Assembly (NCBI GenBank): GCA_036346395.1
Contig: CM070594.1
Span: 33,107,095-33,171,094, forward strand
From: Hsuehochloa calcarea
Lineage: Eukaryota > Streptophyta > Magnoliopsida > Poales > Poaceae
Length of the DNA: 64,000 bases
Direction: 5' to 3'
Position 1 is the stretch's first letter. Every line of letters starts with the position of its first letter. The translations under genes were made by a program, and so were the position numbers. The notes under the pieces are model-generated. The model saw only the letters and a program-made list of their open reading frames with translations, had not been told where the DNA came from and searched no databases. Shown one piece after another: positions 45,737 through 58,734 of this stretch.

Positions 45737-45950
45737 GACGCACGCCCAAAGCTTGGCTGGTGGCTTCAACGCTGGGCCCTTCATGCGTTTCTCACGCTTG
45801 CTGTTGGGACGCCAGCGCCCATTGACTCTACCGCCAAAACAACTCATGAATTCATCCCCGCCCGAATGGCGCAGGTGATCTTCTAGTTTTATTAGAGACT
45901 CCCTCATTTAGTTCTCATCGACTCATCCTCATTTTTGGCTCCTCCTCCTG
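45737..45950. other. Right flank of Copia element
   Basis: Contains a diverged copy (about 45785-45812) of the sequence just left of the element, then unassigned sequence leading into an LTR-like block. No gene is seen. Confidence 0.4.
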
Positions 45951-48900
45951 CTTAAAAATTTTAACTTGAATTCAAGGTCCCAATTCAATCCAGAAAATTA
46001 GGTGTATAGAATTTGCTGGAAATAATTTGTTTAAATACTAAATTAGTTATCATGAATTAACATGAATTTTTCAAATTTCTAAGAAGTCAAGCTGGCCTCA
46101 TCAAAATCCAAAACAGATCAATAATGCAAATCTGGAAATAAATTAATTTTGACAACTAGAGCATTAACAGTATGTGCAACAAATTTTCTTAGGTTTTATT
46201 TGAATCTGAGAACACTTAGAAAATTTTTTTCAAAATTTCTAGAATTTATTTTATGTTTTTAATCGCCCGATCAAATCTATTGCAGTTTGGTCAAATCAGA
46301 TTTTCAAACTCGGCCACTGTTCCGACACAAACCAACCTCCGACCGGACCCGACCCAGGCGCCGCACCACTTGTTTCAACCGCACCCGCTCGCTCCTCCAG
46401 CCACTGACCGCCCAACCCCACTTGCCAGGAATTCTTCTCCACGCGACAGCGCCCTCGGTAGCTCGGCCGAGCACTCACGTCGTGGCCGCTCCGCCCACGC
46501 GCCAACCACCCAGCCCCGCCCGGTTTTGCCTCACTCTCATGTGCATTGCTCGGCCTTGCCCATGCCCTGGCTCTCCATAACTCCCGGTCACGTCGTGGCG
46601 ACGTCCATGCCAGCCCATGCCTATGTGTCACGCACCGAAGAGCATCGCCAAGAGCTCCTTCTCGCAATTCTCCGCCCCAGCCTATATAACTGCACCCCAA
46701 AGCTCCCTAGATCTCTTTTTCCTCGCCATCTACCACCCTGGTCCTTCCTCTCCACTTTCCTCTTATCATTTGAGCACAACCGAAGGGGGGAGAGCAAGCT
46801 CCGTTTTGAATCGCCACGCCACCCCAGCACCGTCGGCGTTCCAGTGAAGCTCTTCTCTCGCCACCTGCGTCAAAATGTTTTCCGGAGTCCAAGGAAACAT
46901 CCCCCCAATCTAATTGATATTCTCCTTCACAGGAAACTGTCAGGGATCCTTTCTTCTCCACTGCTGGCCAAAAGAGCCATCTCCACCGCTGTGTCATCTC
47001 CGGTGAGACTCAACTCAATTCCTCCCTCCTCGACCATCTCATCGCCTCACTGGTACCCCCTCCAACCTCTCACGGCCTTTCTCCTTGCTCAGGACCTCGC
47101 CGCCGCGTGGAGCTCCACCACGTCGCTTCGGGGTTATGTCCCCAACTCGACTTCGGTCGCCTCCTCCACTCCACACCCTCGGGTGAGTTCCTAATGCCTA
47201 GAAGAAGCTCGTGCACGCGCCATTTAGCCAAAGGCATCGCTAGGTTTCAAAATGACATAGCAGCCCATGAGCGCCACGACCATTCCCCAGCGCGTCGCCG
47301 CTACGCGTCGCTAGAGCACTCACCGCCGGTACCTTTGGGTTCGCCTTGGCAAGGGGATCCCATTTTTGCCCTTGTCCCGTGCTGCCGAGGACCACACTGC
47401 GGTGACAAGCCTGGGCCGAAGGCGCTCTAGGGTGCTCTATTTGTTGGAACATAGACCACAACTGTAGCAACGTTATTAATTAACAAAATCATTGTCTTAG
47501 CATGGATTACTATGTAGATCCGAGTTTAATTATCTCTGTGTTTCACTACCATGCGGGCCCGGGAACATAAAACTGGGAGTATATAACACTCTGAGTTTGT
47601 GTTGGGGCACTGATGCATGGGCCCGATGCAATTAAGCACAGCGTAGCTCGGGTCCATAGACCGCATACTGTGTTGTGGACTTTTGGTCCATGCACTGTTC
47701 ACATAAACCTAGCCAATGACATGCGGGTCCCGCACGGCCATTTGACTAGGTGGCGTTGACCAGTTCAACACTGACCACGGTCCCACTGGTCAATGATCGT
47801 GGCTAGGTGAATGTGTGTATAAAAAGTATTTAATGCAATTAGAAATTCCGAAATTAAATTTGCAATGTAAATTCAAATAACTTCAAAAATTCATAACTAA
47901 TTCATTTCAACCCCAAATTGAGTGAAACCAATTTTGTTGGTTTATATTTTTATTGTACTTAAACATGGAATAGGTTTCAAACATGCTACTGTCACAGAAA
48001 ATTTCAGAATTAGAATTGATCTCGGAAATGAATTATTTTTACTCTGGAAATTGATTTAACTTCAAAAATTCATAAGAAATTCATTTGAACTCCAATTGGG
48101 GTGTTTCAAATTTAATTGTTCATAATTTTTTATTATATTTAATGCCATGTAACATTCATATCCACCACAACTCCAGAAATTTTTGGAATTGTAATTAATT
48201 TCGCAATTAAGCAACAATAAACCCTTATTACATTTTCTCTCGCGCAAGAAATTGTTTAGGGCATAACTTTCACATACAAACTCCAAATAAATTAAATTTT
48301 ATCTCTAAATTTATATAAAATCATACTCTACCTTTTGCATAATTTTCAGGCATTTTGGATGAATTTGGATTTTTGGTTTAGTTCGGAGCTATTCGTTCTT
48401 GTCACTCGTTCGGTAGAATTCAGAGATTTGAGTGTGTACTAAAGTGATCCTCAGCAGCACCTGGACTATCCCCAGTAAAGTCAAGAAGCAGTCCCCCTTT
48501 GATAATGATTGATCCAACTATTTTCATTACAATTATCTTGTTTTGCAACTATATGTATGCATGCTATTTTAGAAATTATGTTGATGGGTAGAAGTAGTTA
48601 ATTTCCTAATTGTTACATTACCTTCCTTGAATGTTGATATCCCCATGTTTCTTTGTTGCTTGGGACATATGTATGTATGGGAATTTTCTGTTGTAGGGTA
48701 GATCAATGCTTAGCCATACTAGTAGTTGTAGTTGAAAGCGGTTGATGGAGCTAGTCCATCGATCGAAGAGAATTGAATTATGTTGAAATTTGAGGAATGT
48801 GTATATTGAATTATGTGGTAATCAAGGAATGTGTTAATCGGATTTTGTTGAAACTTGAGGATTGTGTTCTGATCTTGAATCTGGTTATTGTGAACTTGTT

Positions 48901-50120
48901 GGGATGTCGTTATTGTGTGTTGACTTGGACGGGTGATAGGTTGATGAAGGGAGGCTGTCTCGGATTCGTGTAGCCCCGTCTGGGTAATTAAGGACTGGTC
49001 TGTGGTGTGTTAAACCAAGTCTAACGTGCCACCGCGTGCCGGGATAATGGGTGAAAGCTTGGCTAAATAATTTGTTGTGTTCTTTCTATCAAACCACTAA
49101 TTGTTTTTACTTGTTGTTGTTGTTAGGGGCACCCATGGTTCAGGCGAATGATAGTATGCCATAGTGTGTTTCCCATTGTTGCGAGGTTCACCCGGGGTTC
49201 GGGTGGTTTGATAGTTAGGTCATGGCATTGTAACGGCCTCGTTATGGTATCTCAGTCACACTCCTAAGGAAGAGTACATTGGCCGACATTAAGAGATATT
49301 CATATCGTGTGGGTAAAGTTGTACAAACTCTGCAGAGTCACTAATCTATTCAAATAACCGTGTCCCTGGTCATGGACATCACTTGGTAAAACCATGCATA
49401 ATTAGCCTCTGAAAATTGGGTTTAGGAAGAGTTGGGAATGACATGCTACCTTACTGTTATTTGGCAGCCACTTTGTGGTATGAAATTATGATCTTGGAAT
49501 TGTTATGAGGATTATTGAAATGTTGCCTTACTGTCATAGAAATTGTGATCATGGAATTGATGTGAGAATTATGAATTGTCATCTTGCTGTTATTTAAGTA
49601 TTTAAAATGTTTTACTCGCTGCCATTTGAATCGAAATACATTATATTGCTTAAAATTATTGCTTTATGCTGAAAATTGCCTAGTATAGTAGCCTTCTTTT
49701 GATATTTGAATGCATCTAGCTATTCTATTGTTTGTAAGTCTTGTGAGTACAACTTTGTACTCAACCGGATTGTCCATGTTGCAGTGAGAACTTCAGACGA
49801 ACCAGCTTGTAGTCATAAAATCGATTTTGGGCGATAACGGTAGATGCGATGGGTTTAACTCCAGTTGGTTGCTTGTGGGTTTGGGCATGCCAACCTGGTT
49901 TTTCCCTTTTATTTACTTATTTATTTTCTATTGTGATTTGTTGTTGATATTGTAATAATGCTTGTAAGACTTTCTTAAATTTTGACTACGGGTGTGAAAA
50001 TGTTGTTTAGATATATGCATGTTAGCCACTGATCCTTGGGAGCTAACATGAGACACATATCCGGGAACTCAAAATCATTCTCGTCTCTTGTTTAGGGTCG
50101 TACCTCCGGTGCAATCACTT
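45951..50120 (+). mobile_element. Long LTR-like block A (Ty3-type)
   Basis: About 4 kb, ends not resolved. It has a promoter-like zone with TATATAAC (about 46683) after a CT-rich stretch, a leader of Ser/Pro-rich pseudo-ORFs, and an AT-rich middle. Near 49315 comes GTGGGTAAAGTTGTACAA, then a CTCTGCAGAGT palindrome and AACCGTGTCC-TGGTCATGGACAT. These are commonplace in long grass Ty3 LTRs. No gag or pol domain is found, so it is a solo LTR or fragment. The 313-codon ORF at 46253 spans the TATA box and is not a gene. Confidence 0.5.
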
Positions 50121-52930
50121 GACTTGAAACAAGTCCAATTTGGGGTCCCCGCACTTATACGCTGAATTAATCCTTGTGTTTCCATGTTTAGCTCCGAGTA
50201 GTGGCGAATCAGGAAAAAAGGTTGTCGGGATCATTACGAACTCATCCCTTTTTTCGGTTCATTCCTTTTCTTTTCGGCCCAACCCACCCGGTTCTCTCTC
50301 TCTCTCTTCCCTCACCGATAGCCCAGGCCCACAGGCCAGCCTCCTTTCTTCTTCCTCCCCTTTCTTCCTCCTCCAGCCATCCACGCTGCCACCATGATCA
50401 CCTAACTCGAGCTCGTCAAACATCATGTTTCTTCCCCCTTTTTCCGCACCAACATGCACCTTTTCCTCCCTACGTTCCACCGCATTTGTTTTGTCAGATT
50501 TCCCTCTCATGCACGCACGGTTCCGCCGGAATCCTCAAGCGCCGCCACAAATCCCAACGTGCCAATCCCCTCCTTTGGTGCCTCTCCGCCCCTATAAAAG
50601 GGAGTACAAGGTGCCCCTCTTCTCCCTCATCTCTACACCACAAGCCATCCCCTCCCTTTCCCTTTCCACTCGCCGTATTTCGAGTTTCTTCGCCACCGGC
50701 TACGAGCGCTTTCGCCGCCATCATCTTCACCTCTAGCTTTGCCTCGCCATGTTCTACACCGTGCTCACGTCGCCTTCGCTAGAGCATCGGTAGAACGCCA
50801 TCACCACTGTGAGCCGCATCACATCGCCTCCACCACCGCCCTCCATCGGTTGTCCATGCGTGCCTAGATGCCGTGAAGGTGAGCGTCATGCTCCCCGTCT
50901 CTCTCTCTACCCATTGGTACCCTCGTCACCGATCGCTGGAACCCTTGTTTCCCGAGCCGTCGTCGCTTTCACACTAACGTGGCTGCCACGTGGCCACCAC
51001 AGGTGCGCCACCTCACCTTCGTCGTCCGCTTGGTTTCCTACGTGTCACCCTGACATGGCACCGCCCCGTCACCCGGTCCACCGTGGACTAGGCGCAAATC
51101 CCATGGACCTGGTACATGGACCAGGGCCCAACTTTTGTTGCCTCACTTCCTTTTTCTTTAGAAAAACAATTCGTTCGAAATTCACTTCCCTTTCACTAAC
51201 ATCATCATGGCACAATAAATGGATTTTCCCCGAGAAAAATAATTCCACAAATTTTAAAATTTTCAATTCTATCATTTCATGTGAATTTGAATCTTCCGAG
51301 AGCTCGTTCTCCTTTGTTCGAGCTCTGATTCAAGTGATTAAAATTTCTAAATTCATATAAATTCAATTGGAGTTTATTTGAATTTTGTTTGAATTTGGCT
51401 TGTTTTCGCGTATAGATTTCGACAACTTCGGAGAACCAGATTTCAACGCCGTTTCAGAACAACAAATAATTAAGCAAGGCAAGTTACATTTTTTATCATA
51501 TTTGGTCCCAGTATTTTAAATTATTTAATTTCTATCCTAAATAATAACAGCATGCTTTTTTATATTTAAGTTAATTTAAATTCATGTTTTAAATTTATAG
51601 TATTCCCAATTCCATTGCATAGCCAATTTTTGTATTGAATCAATCATACCTTGACACCTTAGATGAAAATTTAGTTGATGCAATAGTATGAACTAGAACA
51701 TGTTGGTAAAAATATATGTCTAGTCATGGTTAGATACTAAAATATTCAATTTGGTGAATTTTAGCCAAATATTCAACTATAGTTTAACTATGTGTTTATG
51801 GCATTGGTGTGCCATAAAAATTTATAAATGGATAGTTGGTGGGTGCAGGTTTTTGCACAGGCTCAATTCAGTGAATGATTGTTTTCTAAGTCGCCCAGTC
51901 AATTAAGGATAGGTCTGCAAGCTACGAATTGTTAAGCAATTTCGTACTACCACAAGTCTGGTATGGAATAGACCAGGCTAATTAATCTGCAAAGCTCCAC
52001 TATTAGTTGTGCCTTGTTGATGTGTATTCCCACATGGCACAAGAGGGGGCTTCCGGCGAATGGTTTAGCCCAAATAAAGTGAAACCTTAGCAGGCATGAC
52101 TACTTTGGAATGATGCATTGTAAAGGCCTTGTGATAATCACTTAGTCGCACACCAATAGAAGTGTGTGAAGCGAACATTAAAAGTTGATTATCACTTGTG
52201 GGTAAAGTTGTACAACCCTGCAGAGTGTAAAACTATTCGAATAGCCGTGTCCACGGTCATGAACATGCTGAACAAAGTCTTTCACGGATTAGACTTTGGT
52301 TTTATTTTCAAAATGGTTTATAAAACAGTTTATGACATGGATGGGTGTCTATGAGAAAAATTATGGGCTGAAGCCCCAGGTTGGTGCCCGTGTTTAAGTT
52401 AGTGTTAGGTCAGTGCCTACAGTAGCTTTGTTAATTCAGATAAAACTCAATTTTTTATATATTGTAAAACTTGTGCATTTAAACTTAGTTGTTGTATTTA
52501 AAATGTCAAATGTTGCTTTTGCACAAACAATCCTATAAGCTTTCCTTTGATAATATCTACGCATGTATTAACTTTGTTATGGGTGTAACTTGTAGAGCAT
52601 ATTTTTGTACCCACCCTTGCTTAATAAAATATTGTTCAGAGGATGATGACTTTGCAACTGCTGAGAATCTTGACGACTAGGCCGCTACCCTAGTCAATTG
52701 CCTGTGGTAGATTAGCTACGCTCTGCTACTTCTTCGTCTTCCATTGTGTTCTTTATTGTTGGTTCATAAGCCTTTCTTGTTATAAACTCTGATATTTATT
52801 AATAAAGTTGTGCGATTTATGGATGTTACTATATTTATTTACTGTGTATACTAGCTACTGTTCCAGGGACTAGTGTAGAATACACAAAGGATTTGAGGGT
52901 GTTACTGCTGGGTCCGACAAGAATGGAAGT
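50121..52930 (+). mobile_element. Long LTR-like block B (Ty3-type)
   Basis: About 2.8 kb with the same plan as block A: CT-rich start, CCCTATAAAAGGG TATA box (TATAAAAG at 50593-50600), Ser/Pro-rich leader, AT-rich middle, then GTGGGTAAAGTTGTACAA with CCTGCAGAGTG (about 52200) and AGCCGTGTCCACGGTCATGAAC. Outside these boxes it differs strongly from block A, so it belongs to a related but separate family. The right edge abuts Sirevirus sequence near 52930. Exact ends and target duplication were not found. Confidence 0.5.
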
Positions 52931-55345
52931 TTAGGGATTGTGTTTTTCTTATTTAGGTCAATAGACCTTGTCTTGTGAGGACAAAAGCTTAGTTTTATTT
53001 TTGTAATATCTTGTGTAAACTTATTTAACCTTGAATGCTTTTAGACATATTTTGGACACTTGAATGTTTTCTGACTCTTGTTATGAATTGTGTTTTCTTT
53101 TATATCCTTGTCCAAAGTACGTTTACGTTGGATCTTTACTGTTGCATGCATATTTAATTATTGTTTCTAATTGTTATGTCATGCTTCCATGGATCCAATA
53201 TATACCAAAAACTCTGCCAAAATTTTAAAAAATCCATATATGTGCATGAATTTCTTTCAAATCTCATATACACATGTTGAGGGGGAGTTTTATCTATATG
53301 TTGTGGTTTTTGCTAACAATTAATTCAAAATCTCTTTTGATTCCACTAATATGAATTAATTGATATCAAAGCCATCCTAGAGTATATAATTTGTTTTGTA
53401 CTCAATATATACTCGAAAAATCACTTTCAACTCCTTATTTGTTGAGGGTTATCATCAATTACCAAAAGGGGGGATTGAAGAATCTAAACCTGTCATTATG
53501 AGTTAATGGAGTATTTTGGTAATTAATGACAATCGTCATGTGGACTAACATTTTCTATGAGTTGGTAAAACAGGTTGAGTCCCATGATGATGAAGACTTA
53601 TGATGGCATCATGTGTTTATCAGCATCAAGACAAGATCATGAAGTGAAGAAGACCATCATATGTTGATGATATTCAAGTCAAGATCTCGGACTTGGAGTG
53701 AAAATATTCGTCGTCAAGTGATCATTCCAAGATGGATGCTCAAGACAAAGGTATGACTAGCATAGTCTAAGAATTTGTTTCTTAGTCATTTTACCAGTCT
53801 CGGTATTTGGTGTGGATACTGGATTGCTAGTATAGGTTGTCGTACTATTAAGAGGGTTCTTGACTAGTAGCTTGAGTGTGTCATGTGTTGATAGCTTTTA
53901 GTGCTTGCTCTAGCTCTCTTTAGCATGTTGTCGATATTTGTGAATGTGTTTTGTAGATAGTTGTGGCTCATGCATAATCCTTGTAGCATGTGACTTTATT
54001 TTGCGAATGTATTTTGCAAACGATTTAAGTCCATGTAAAAAATTACTTATGATGTAATTCTAAAATTCGGCAAATGTGTTTTGCAACTTGTTAAGAATCA
54101 TGCTTTCATACCTTGTTTGCATCGTGCATCAATTAGAAAATGTGTTTGGTAAAATTGAGTTGAAGCAAGATATAAAACCTATTTTTCTTATCTCTGGCGG
54201 TCTGATCACAGCCTAAGGGCGGTCTGACCAGCCCTTATTGGATAAGGTTGGGCTAAGTGTCGGTCCAATGGTCTTGGTGGTCTGACCGCCATGATTGATC
54301 GGTCTGACTGGCATGTGTTGGCCGGTCTGACCGACCCCACGGTCAAAGTTCCCATGTTTGCTTTTTCCAGAGAGGGGTCTGGCCGCCCTCCTGGCGGTCT
54401 AATCGGCCTTGGTTAGGTCTGGCCGGCCTTTGTGAGGGTGGTCAGTCCAGTTGAGCATCCAACGACTAGTTTTTATAGCCGTTGGAGCTAGGGTGGTCTG
54501 ACCGACCATTGGTTGGTGGTCAGACCGGGAATCCTAGTTTTTTTGCAAATTCTCCTCCAACGACTAGTTTTCATGTGGGTCTATAAATACCCCTTATGGC
54601 CGGTTGTGCGATGATGTTAGTGTCATTTTCGTTCCCTTTGAGCAAAGAGCAAGCCCTCTCATCTCTTTTGTGCATGTGTTGCACTTAGTGAGCTAACAGA
54701 GCAAAAGCCTAGTGCATGTGTTGCATTAGGTGTTAGATTTAGTATCAATTGAGCTTAGACACTTGATTTGTTCAAGTGAGCTTCTCTGACTTGTTACTCT
54801 TGGTGTTTGTCGACACCTAGACGGCTTGGAGGAGTTGCGCTGGTGATCTTCTCGAAGAAGGTTGTGAGAAAACCCGAACGGTTGTGAGTGGCTTGGTGCT
54901 CACCATCTCCAGAATGGAGGAAGAGCAACCCTGAGCGGATTCGAGGTGTAGACTTAATTTGTGGAGTCGGTCCAATTTATTTGGGCTTACCTCAACGTGA
55001 ACTAAGGGAAACCGACAAGTTTATGATCACCACGGGAAAAAGTTCAAGTGTATATAAGCTATTTACTATGTTGCCTCGTGAGAACACAAATAAAATGTAT
55101 TCTAGGTTGAACAATGCTGTAAATGGGCTCAAAATCCTATCTTGCGATCTAATCAATTTTGATATTATGCGCAAGTTTCTTAGTGCTCTACTGGACAAGT
55201 ATGAAACCTTGCTGACATTATTCCTCAACTTGTTTAATTTGCCAAGAATGATGCATACCACTCTTTTGGACAATCTCGTCACAAATAAGATGTACAAGAA
55301 AGACAACGAGTCACGAAGATGGCCTCAACCTCAAGCAAAAGGATT
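52931..55345 (+). mobile_element. Rearranged Sirevirus-type remnant
   Basis: 52931-53475 resembles the 3' non-coding end of the element at 500-11655 (ATTTAGGTCA-TAGACCTTG) and ends in CCAAAAGGGGGGAT. An LTR starts at 53476 (TGAAGAATCTAAACC) and runs parallel to the 5' LTR, with TNNGT hairpins, up to about 55037. Its U3 palindromes are GGTCTGACCG-like instead of CGGAAGTTCCG-like. The LTR then breaks off and continues directly into gag sequence (55045-55345: FTMLPRENTNKMYSRLNN, MMHTTLLDNLVTNKMY). That is the UBN2 capsid core missing from the other element. A deletion joined LTR to gag. Confidence 0.75.
54190..54540. repeat. GGTCTGACCG-type palindrome array
   Basis: About ten copies of CGGTCTGACCG, GGTCTGACTGG and similar sites occupy the U3 position that CGGAAGTTCCG sites fill in the other Sirevirus LTR. 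Confidence 0.75.
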
Positions 55346-55844
55346 CATTCCTAAAACATGAATTCGCAGAGGTGAGGTGACGTCGGCAGGTAGGACAACC
55401 GGCGATCAGTGTGGTCGTAGAAGAGACAACGATGATCGTTAGGTTAGCAGCTGTGAGAGGGATGGCGGCAGCTCTGCGAAGGTGAGGCAGTGGCACTGTG
55501 GGGCGGTGGTTGTAGATAGAACGGCCGGGGGAAAAACTAGGTAGAGGTGCCAAATAAAGACCGAAAATAAAGCTATATCAACACAACGTAGTAGGTGGCC
55601 TTTACGAAAGCATGATCATGCTGATAACGTGTTGTATAATGGTGGTCGCATTATCGACGATCAAACACAAGCACATGAACAAGAAAAAGAAAACGAACAA
55701 AATGTCATCCCAATGCCTCCTATCAATTTTATTGATTGGATTTTTTGTGCATACAGGATGCGAGGAGGGAGGAGGTAGCCGAATAACTATCCACTTGGGA
55801 CTGAACTATTCCTGTTATGGCACATGGGCTTCATGGGTCTTATA
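55346..55844. other. Short unassigned stretch with reversed primer-site remnant
   Basis: No credible gene. Near 55617-55635, ATCATGCTGATAACGTGTTGTA is the reverse complement of a Copia primer site plus LTR end, so a minus-oriented Copia fragment probably begins here. Confidence 0.4.
55840..55844. repeat. Target-site duplication TTATA, left copy
   Basis: Matches 62784-62788 exactly. Confidence 0.9.
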
Positions 55845-56115
55845 TGTTGGGAAACCATGGGCTTGGCCCAGCAGCCGGCCCACGGGTGGGCGTCTCATCC
55901 AAAACCCTAGCAGAGTCTATAGACTATAAATAGGGGTGCTAGTCATTGTAAAAGGCTAATCGCTTAAGGAATGAATAAAGAAGAAGAATACCCCCTACAC
56001 CTTTATCTATATGTGTGTTCAATCTATTATTTGTTCTTGCATTGTTTGAAGTGATTCTATGTTTGTCTACGAGATGATCGTTCGGACTGGACTCGCCAGT
56101 GACACATCATCAACA
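55845..56115 (+). repeat. 5' LTR of Copia element (55.8-62.8 kb)
   Basis: 271 bp, TGTTGGGAAACC...CATCAACA, with TATAAATA at 55925-55932 and AATAAAG downstream. Confidence 0.92.
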
Positions 56116-57800
56116 CGTTATCAGCACGATCAACTCTGGCCTACCTCTAGGCATACTCGGATCGAAAGGTAATCGTCGTAGCACGACGCTCGTAGATCGA
56201 ATCGCTTTTCTAAATCGCTTTCAATTCCATAAATTTAGCTTTCTAGGTTATTTCCTACACTGCAAATCTGCTCTAATCTATTAGGAGCAGACTTGAAGTC
56301 GCCGGCACAATGCCAATCGGTAGATTGCATGAAGGAGTATATGATGATTGCACTGCGGATTGTAGATTGCAAATCCACTCTAATCTACTGCGAACTGAAT
56401 TGAAGTCGCCGGCCACGTGGGTCGGAAGATTACATGAAAAGAGTACATGATGATTGCATAATTCTTGCATGAACAGTAAAATGGAAAAAAAATCCATCTC
56501 GCCATCGGCCCGAGGCTGCACTACGCGTCGCCGGCTACCCGCACGTGGTCGTGCCGCCACCGCACGCTGCACGCACTCGTCGCCAGCCTAGAGCCACCCG
56601 TAGCCGCCCGCATGTGGTCAGCGCGCTAAAAGCCGCCGGCGCTTACCATGTCGCACCGCCAAAGTCGGTGCATCGCCAAGATAGGTTACCTACCGCGCGC
56701 CGAAGCGGCCCGCATGTCGTGCATGTGAAGCCTCGCCGTCGGCAACAACAATGCAGCCGACACGGGTTGCACAAGAAGATGATCGATGACGGTGCACGAC
56801 AAAGATGTTCTCCAAAAATACGTGATATTTACGTGTATTTAGCATTTGCGCATGCGCTTGAAGCTATCGCCAATTGATCACGCTCACATCACATGCATGG
56901 ATCGAACTAGTACTTGACCGTGGAATGGCAAGGCGCTCGCTGTATGCCCGGCCGCCCGATGCCGCCGCGGATCGCGGCCAGGTGCCCGGCCGCCTGCTGC
57001 ATCGCCACCGAAGCGCCAAACACGCCACGCCGCCATGACCACCACTGCCGCCACACGCGTGCCGCATCGCGCCGCACGGGCGAACCCGCAAGTGCTCCAC
57101 CTCGACACCGCCGCGAGCTCCCACGCTTCTCCCGCACAAGACGTGCCATGCATGGCCCCTTCGGCGTCGCCGCGTCGCCGCCAGACGGCATGGCCTCGCT
57201 GCCCTCATAACCATCCGCCGCGTAGCACGCCGCCGCATGGCTTCCGCCGCATCACACATTTTCGCGCCCGCCGCACGCACCGCACCGCCCACCCGTAGCG
57301 TCGCGCGCGTAACGTGCTGCCACCACCATGAACAGGGTAGGGGAAACCCTACCCCCTCACCTTCTTTTGACCCAGCTGGAATGGGCTGGATGGGCCCGGC
57401 CTAAGTGAAAACCAGAAAAGAAAAAATGGGAGAGAGAAAAGAAAATCCTAAAATTTTCCATAAAGGCCCTCAGGATTTTTTGAAATAGCGTGGACAATTT
57501 TCTTAGAACTGAAAATTAGCGCTTTTGCCCCTAAAAAATGCAGAATTCTACGAAAATTCATATTCCAGCAGAAAAGGGTCTCGGGAATTCAATTTTTGAA
57601 TTATTTTGAGCATTTGAAGCATGTTTAATTTTGTTATTATTATTTCTATTCAATTTATATATTTTATTTACTGTTATGATGATCTGTGATTGTTTATATC
57701 ACTTTTAATAACAAAAAATAGTAGTAAATTATGAAAATTTCATAGAAAAATACGGGATCGCAAACCAGAAGTTCGAAGAGCATTATTAGGATTTTTCAAC
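56116..57800 (+). other. Copia leader: primer site, GC-rich block, stem-loop
   Basis: Same plan as 25995-27600: primer site, a very GC-rich stretch (about 56500-57320) with compositional ORFs on both strands, the inverted repeat AGGGTAGGGG-AAA-CCCTACCCCC (about 57337-57355), then AT-rich sequence up to gag. No protein domain is seen in the GC-rich part. Confidence 0.6.
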
Positions 57801-57859
57801 CAATTTATGCAAATTACTAGCAGTAATCTAATGAACTCTTTGCATGAATATATAGATGA

Positions 57860-58430
57860 CTAGCATCACGAACCAGGAGTTCGAAGGCTGGCCCAGCATG
57901 GCCAGAATTTGTGCAGAATTTGTACCATTCTTCAACTCAGTGGTAAGGTAATCATGGATGAGTAGAAGATTGAGAAGACTCTCTCTACCTTTCACCCGAA
58001 TGCGGTGCAATCCACACGCAACTATCGTCAAGACAGCTACAAGAAGTATGCTGAATTAATTGACATCATGCAAGTTGCGGAAGCTCAAAATGATATTCTA
58101 AGTAAGAACTAAATCTCACAGCCGCCTAGTAGCAATGTTGGTCATGAAACCAATATTAGTTGCTACAAGGTGAGGAAGTCTCTCACAAAGGAGAAGAGCA
58201 TGAAGGGTAAGGTCGTGGGTCACATATTATTGATGTTTTCTAGTCTAAGAAGAAGGGCAAAAGACAGCATGAGGCATAACTCGCCATTGCAGGCATGGAT
58301 GATCCACAACCATTAGTTGCACTCATAAATGTGGACAGCCCAGTAGCAGCCCCCATCACCCCTACTTTGGATATTGCAGCGGTCGCAGCCGTAGCTCCCC
58401 AAGAGGAGAAGATCGCCATGGAGTAGATTG
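57860..58430 (+). pseudogene. gag: Copia gag remnant
   Basis: Wording such as NYRQDSYKKYAELIDIMQVAEAQNDILSKN (in two pieces) is typical of the C-terminal half of Copia gag. It is interrupted by stops (for example the TAA soon after that block). It shows what the sibling looked like before the Ty3 element entered: TTTTCTAGTCTAAGAAG here against TTTTACAGT at the Ty3 insertion site. Confidence 0.65.
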
Positions 58431-58734
58431 AGGTAGAAGTTTCTGAATACTTCGCTGATTCGATATAGTGCACGCATTGCACTTGGATCTTTTTATAGTA
58501 ACTTGCAGTTTGTGATTGAAGCGGAACATTGAATTTTTTTTGAATAATGGTTGTAAGCTCTAGAAGAGCAAAGCATAAAATTCTTATGATAGGTCCTGCA
58601 AGGCTTATTTTTATGTATTTATAATAGCAAGTTATGTTCTGATATCTGAAGTATTTTATTGATGTGTGTTGCTTACTTCCTACTATATATTAAAAAAGTA
58701 CCTTATATCAGAACGCGTGTGGCGCCCTATGGAG

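Noticed and set aside
46253..47194. 313-codon ORF
   Set aside because: It spans the TATA box and leader of an LTR-like block, is Ser/Pro/His-rich and has no domain, so it is not coding.
50201..51360. 193- and 183-codon ORFs in LTR block B
   Set aside because: Low-complexity Ser/Pro/His text over a CT-rich promoter and leader; no domain, with competing ORFs in other frames.
55311..55553. 80-codon minus-strand ORF
   Set aside because: Low-complexity, no motif, in a degraded junction between elements.
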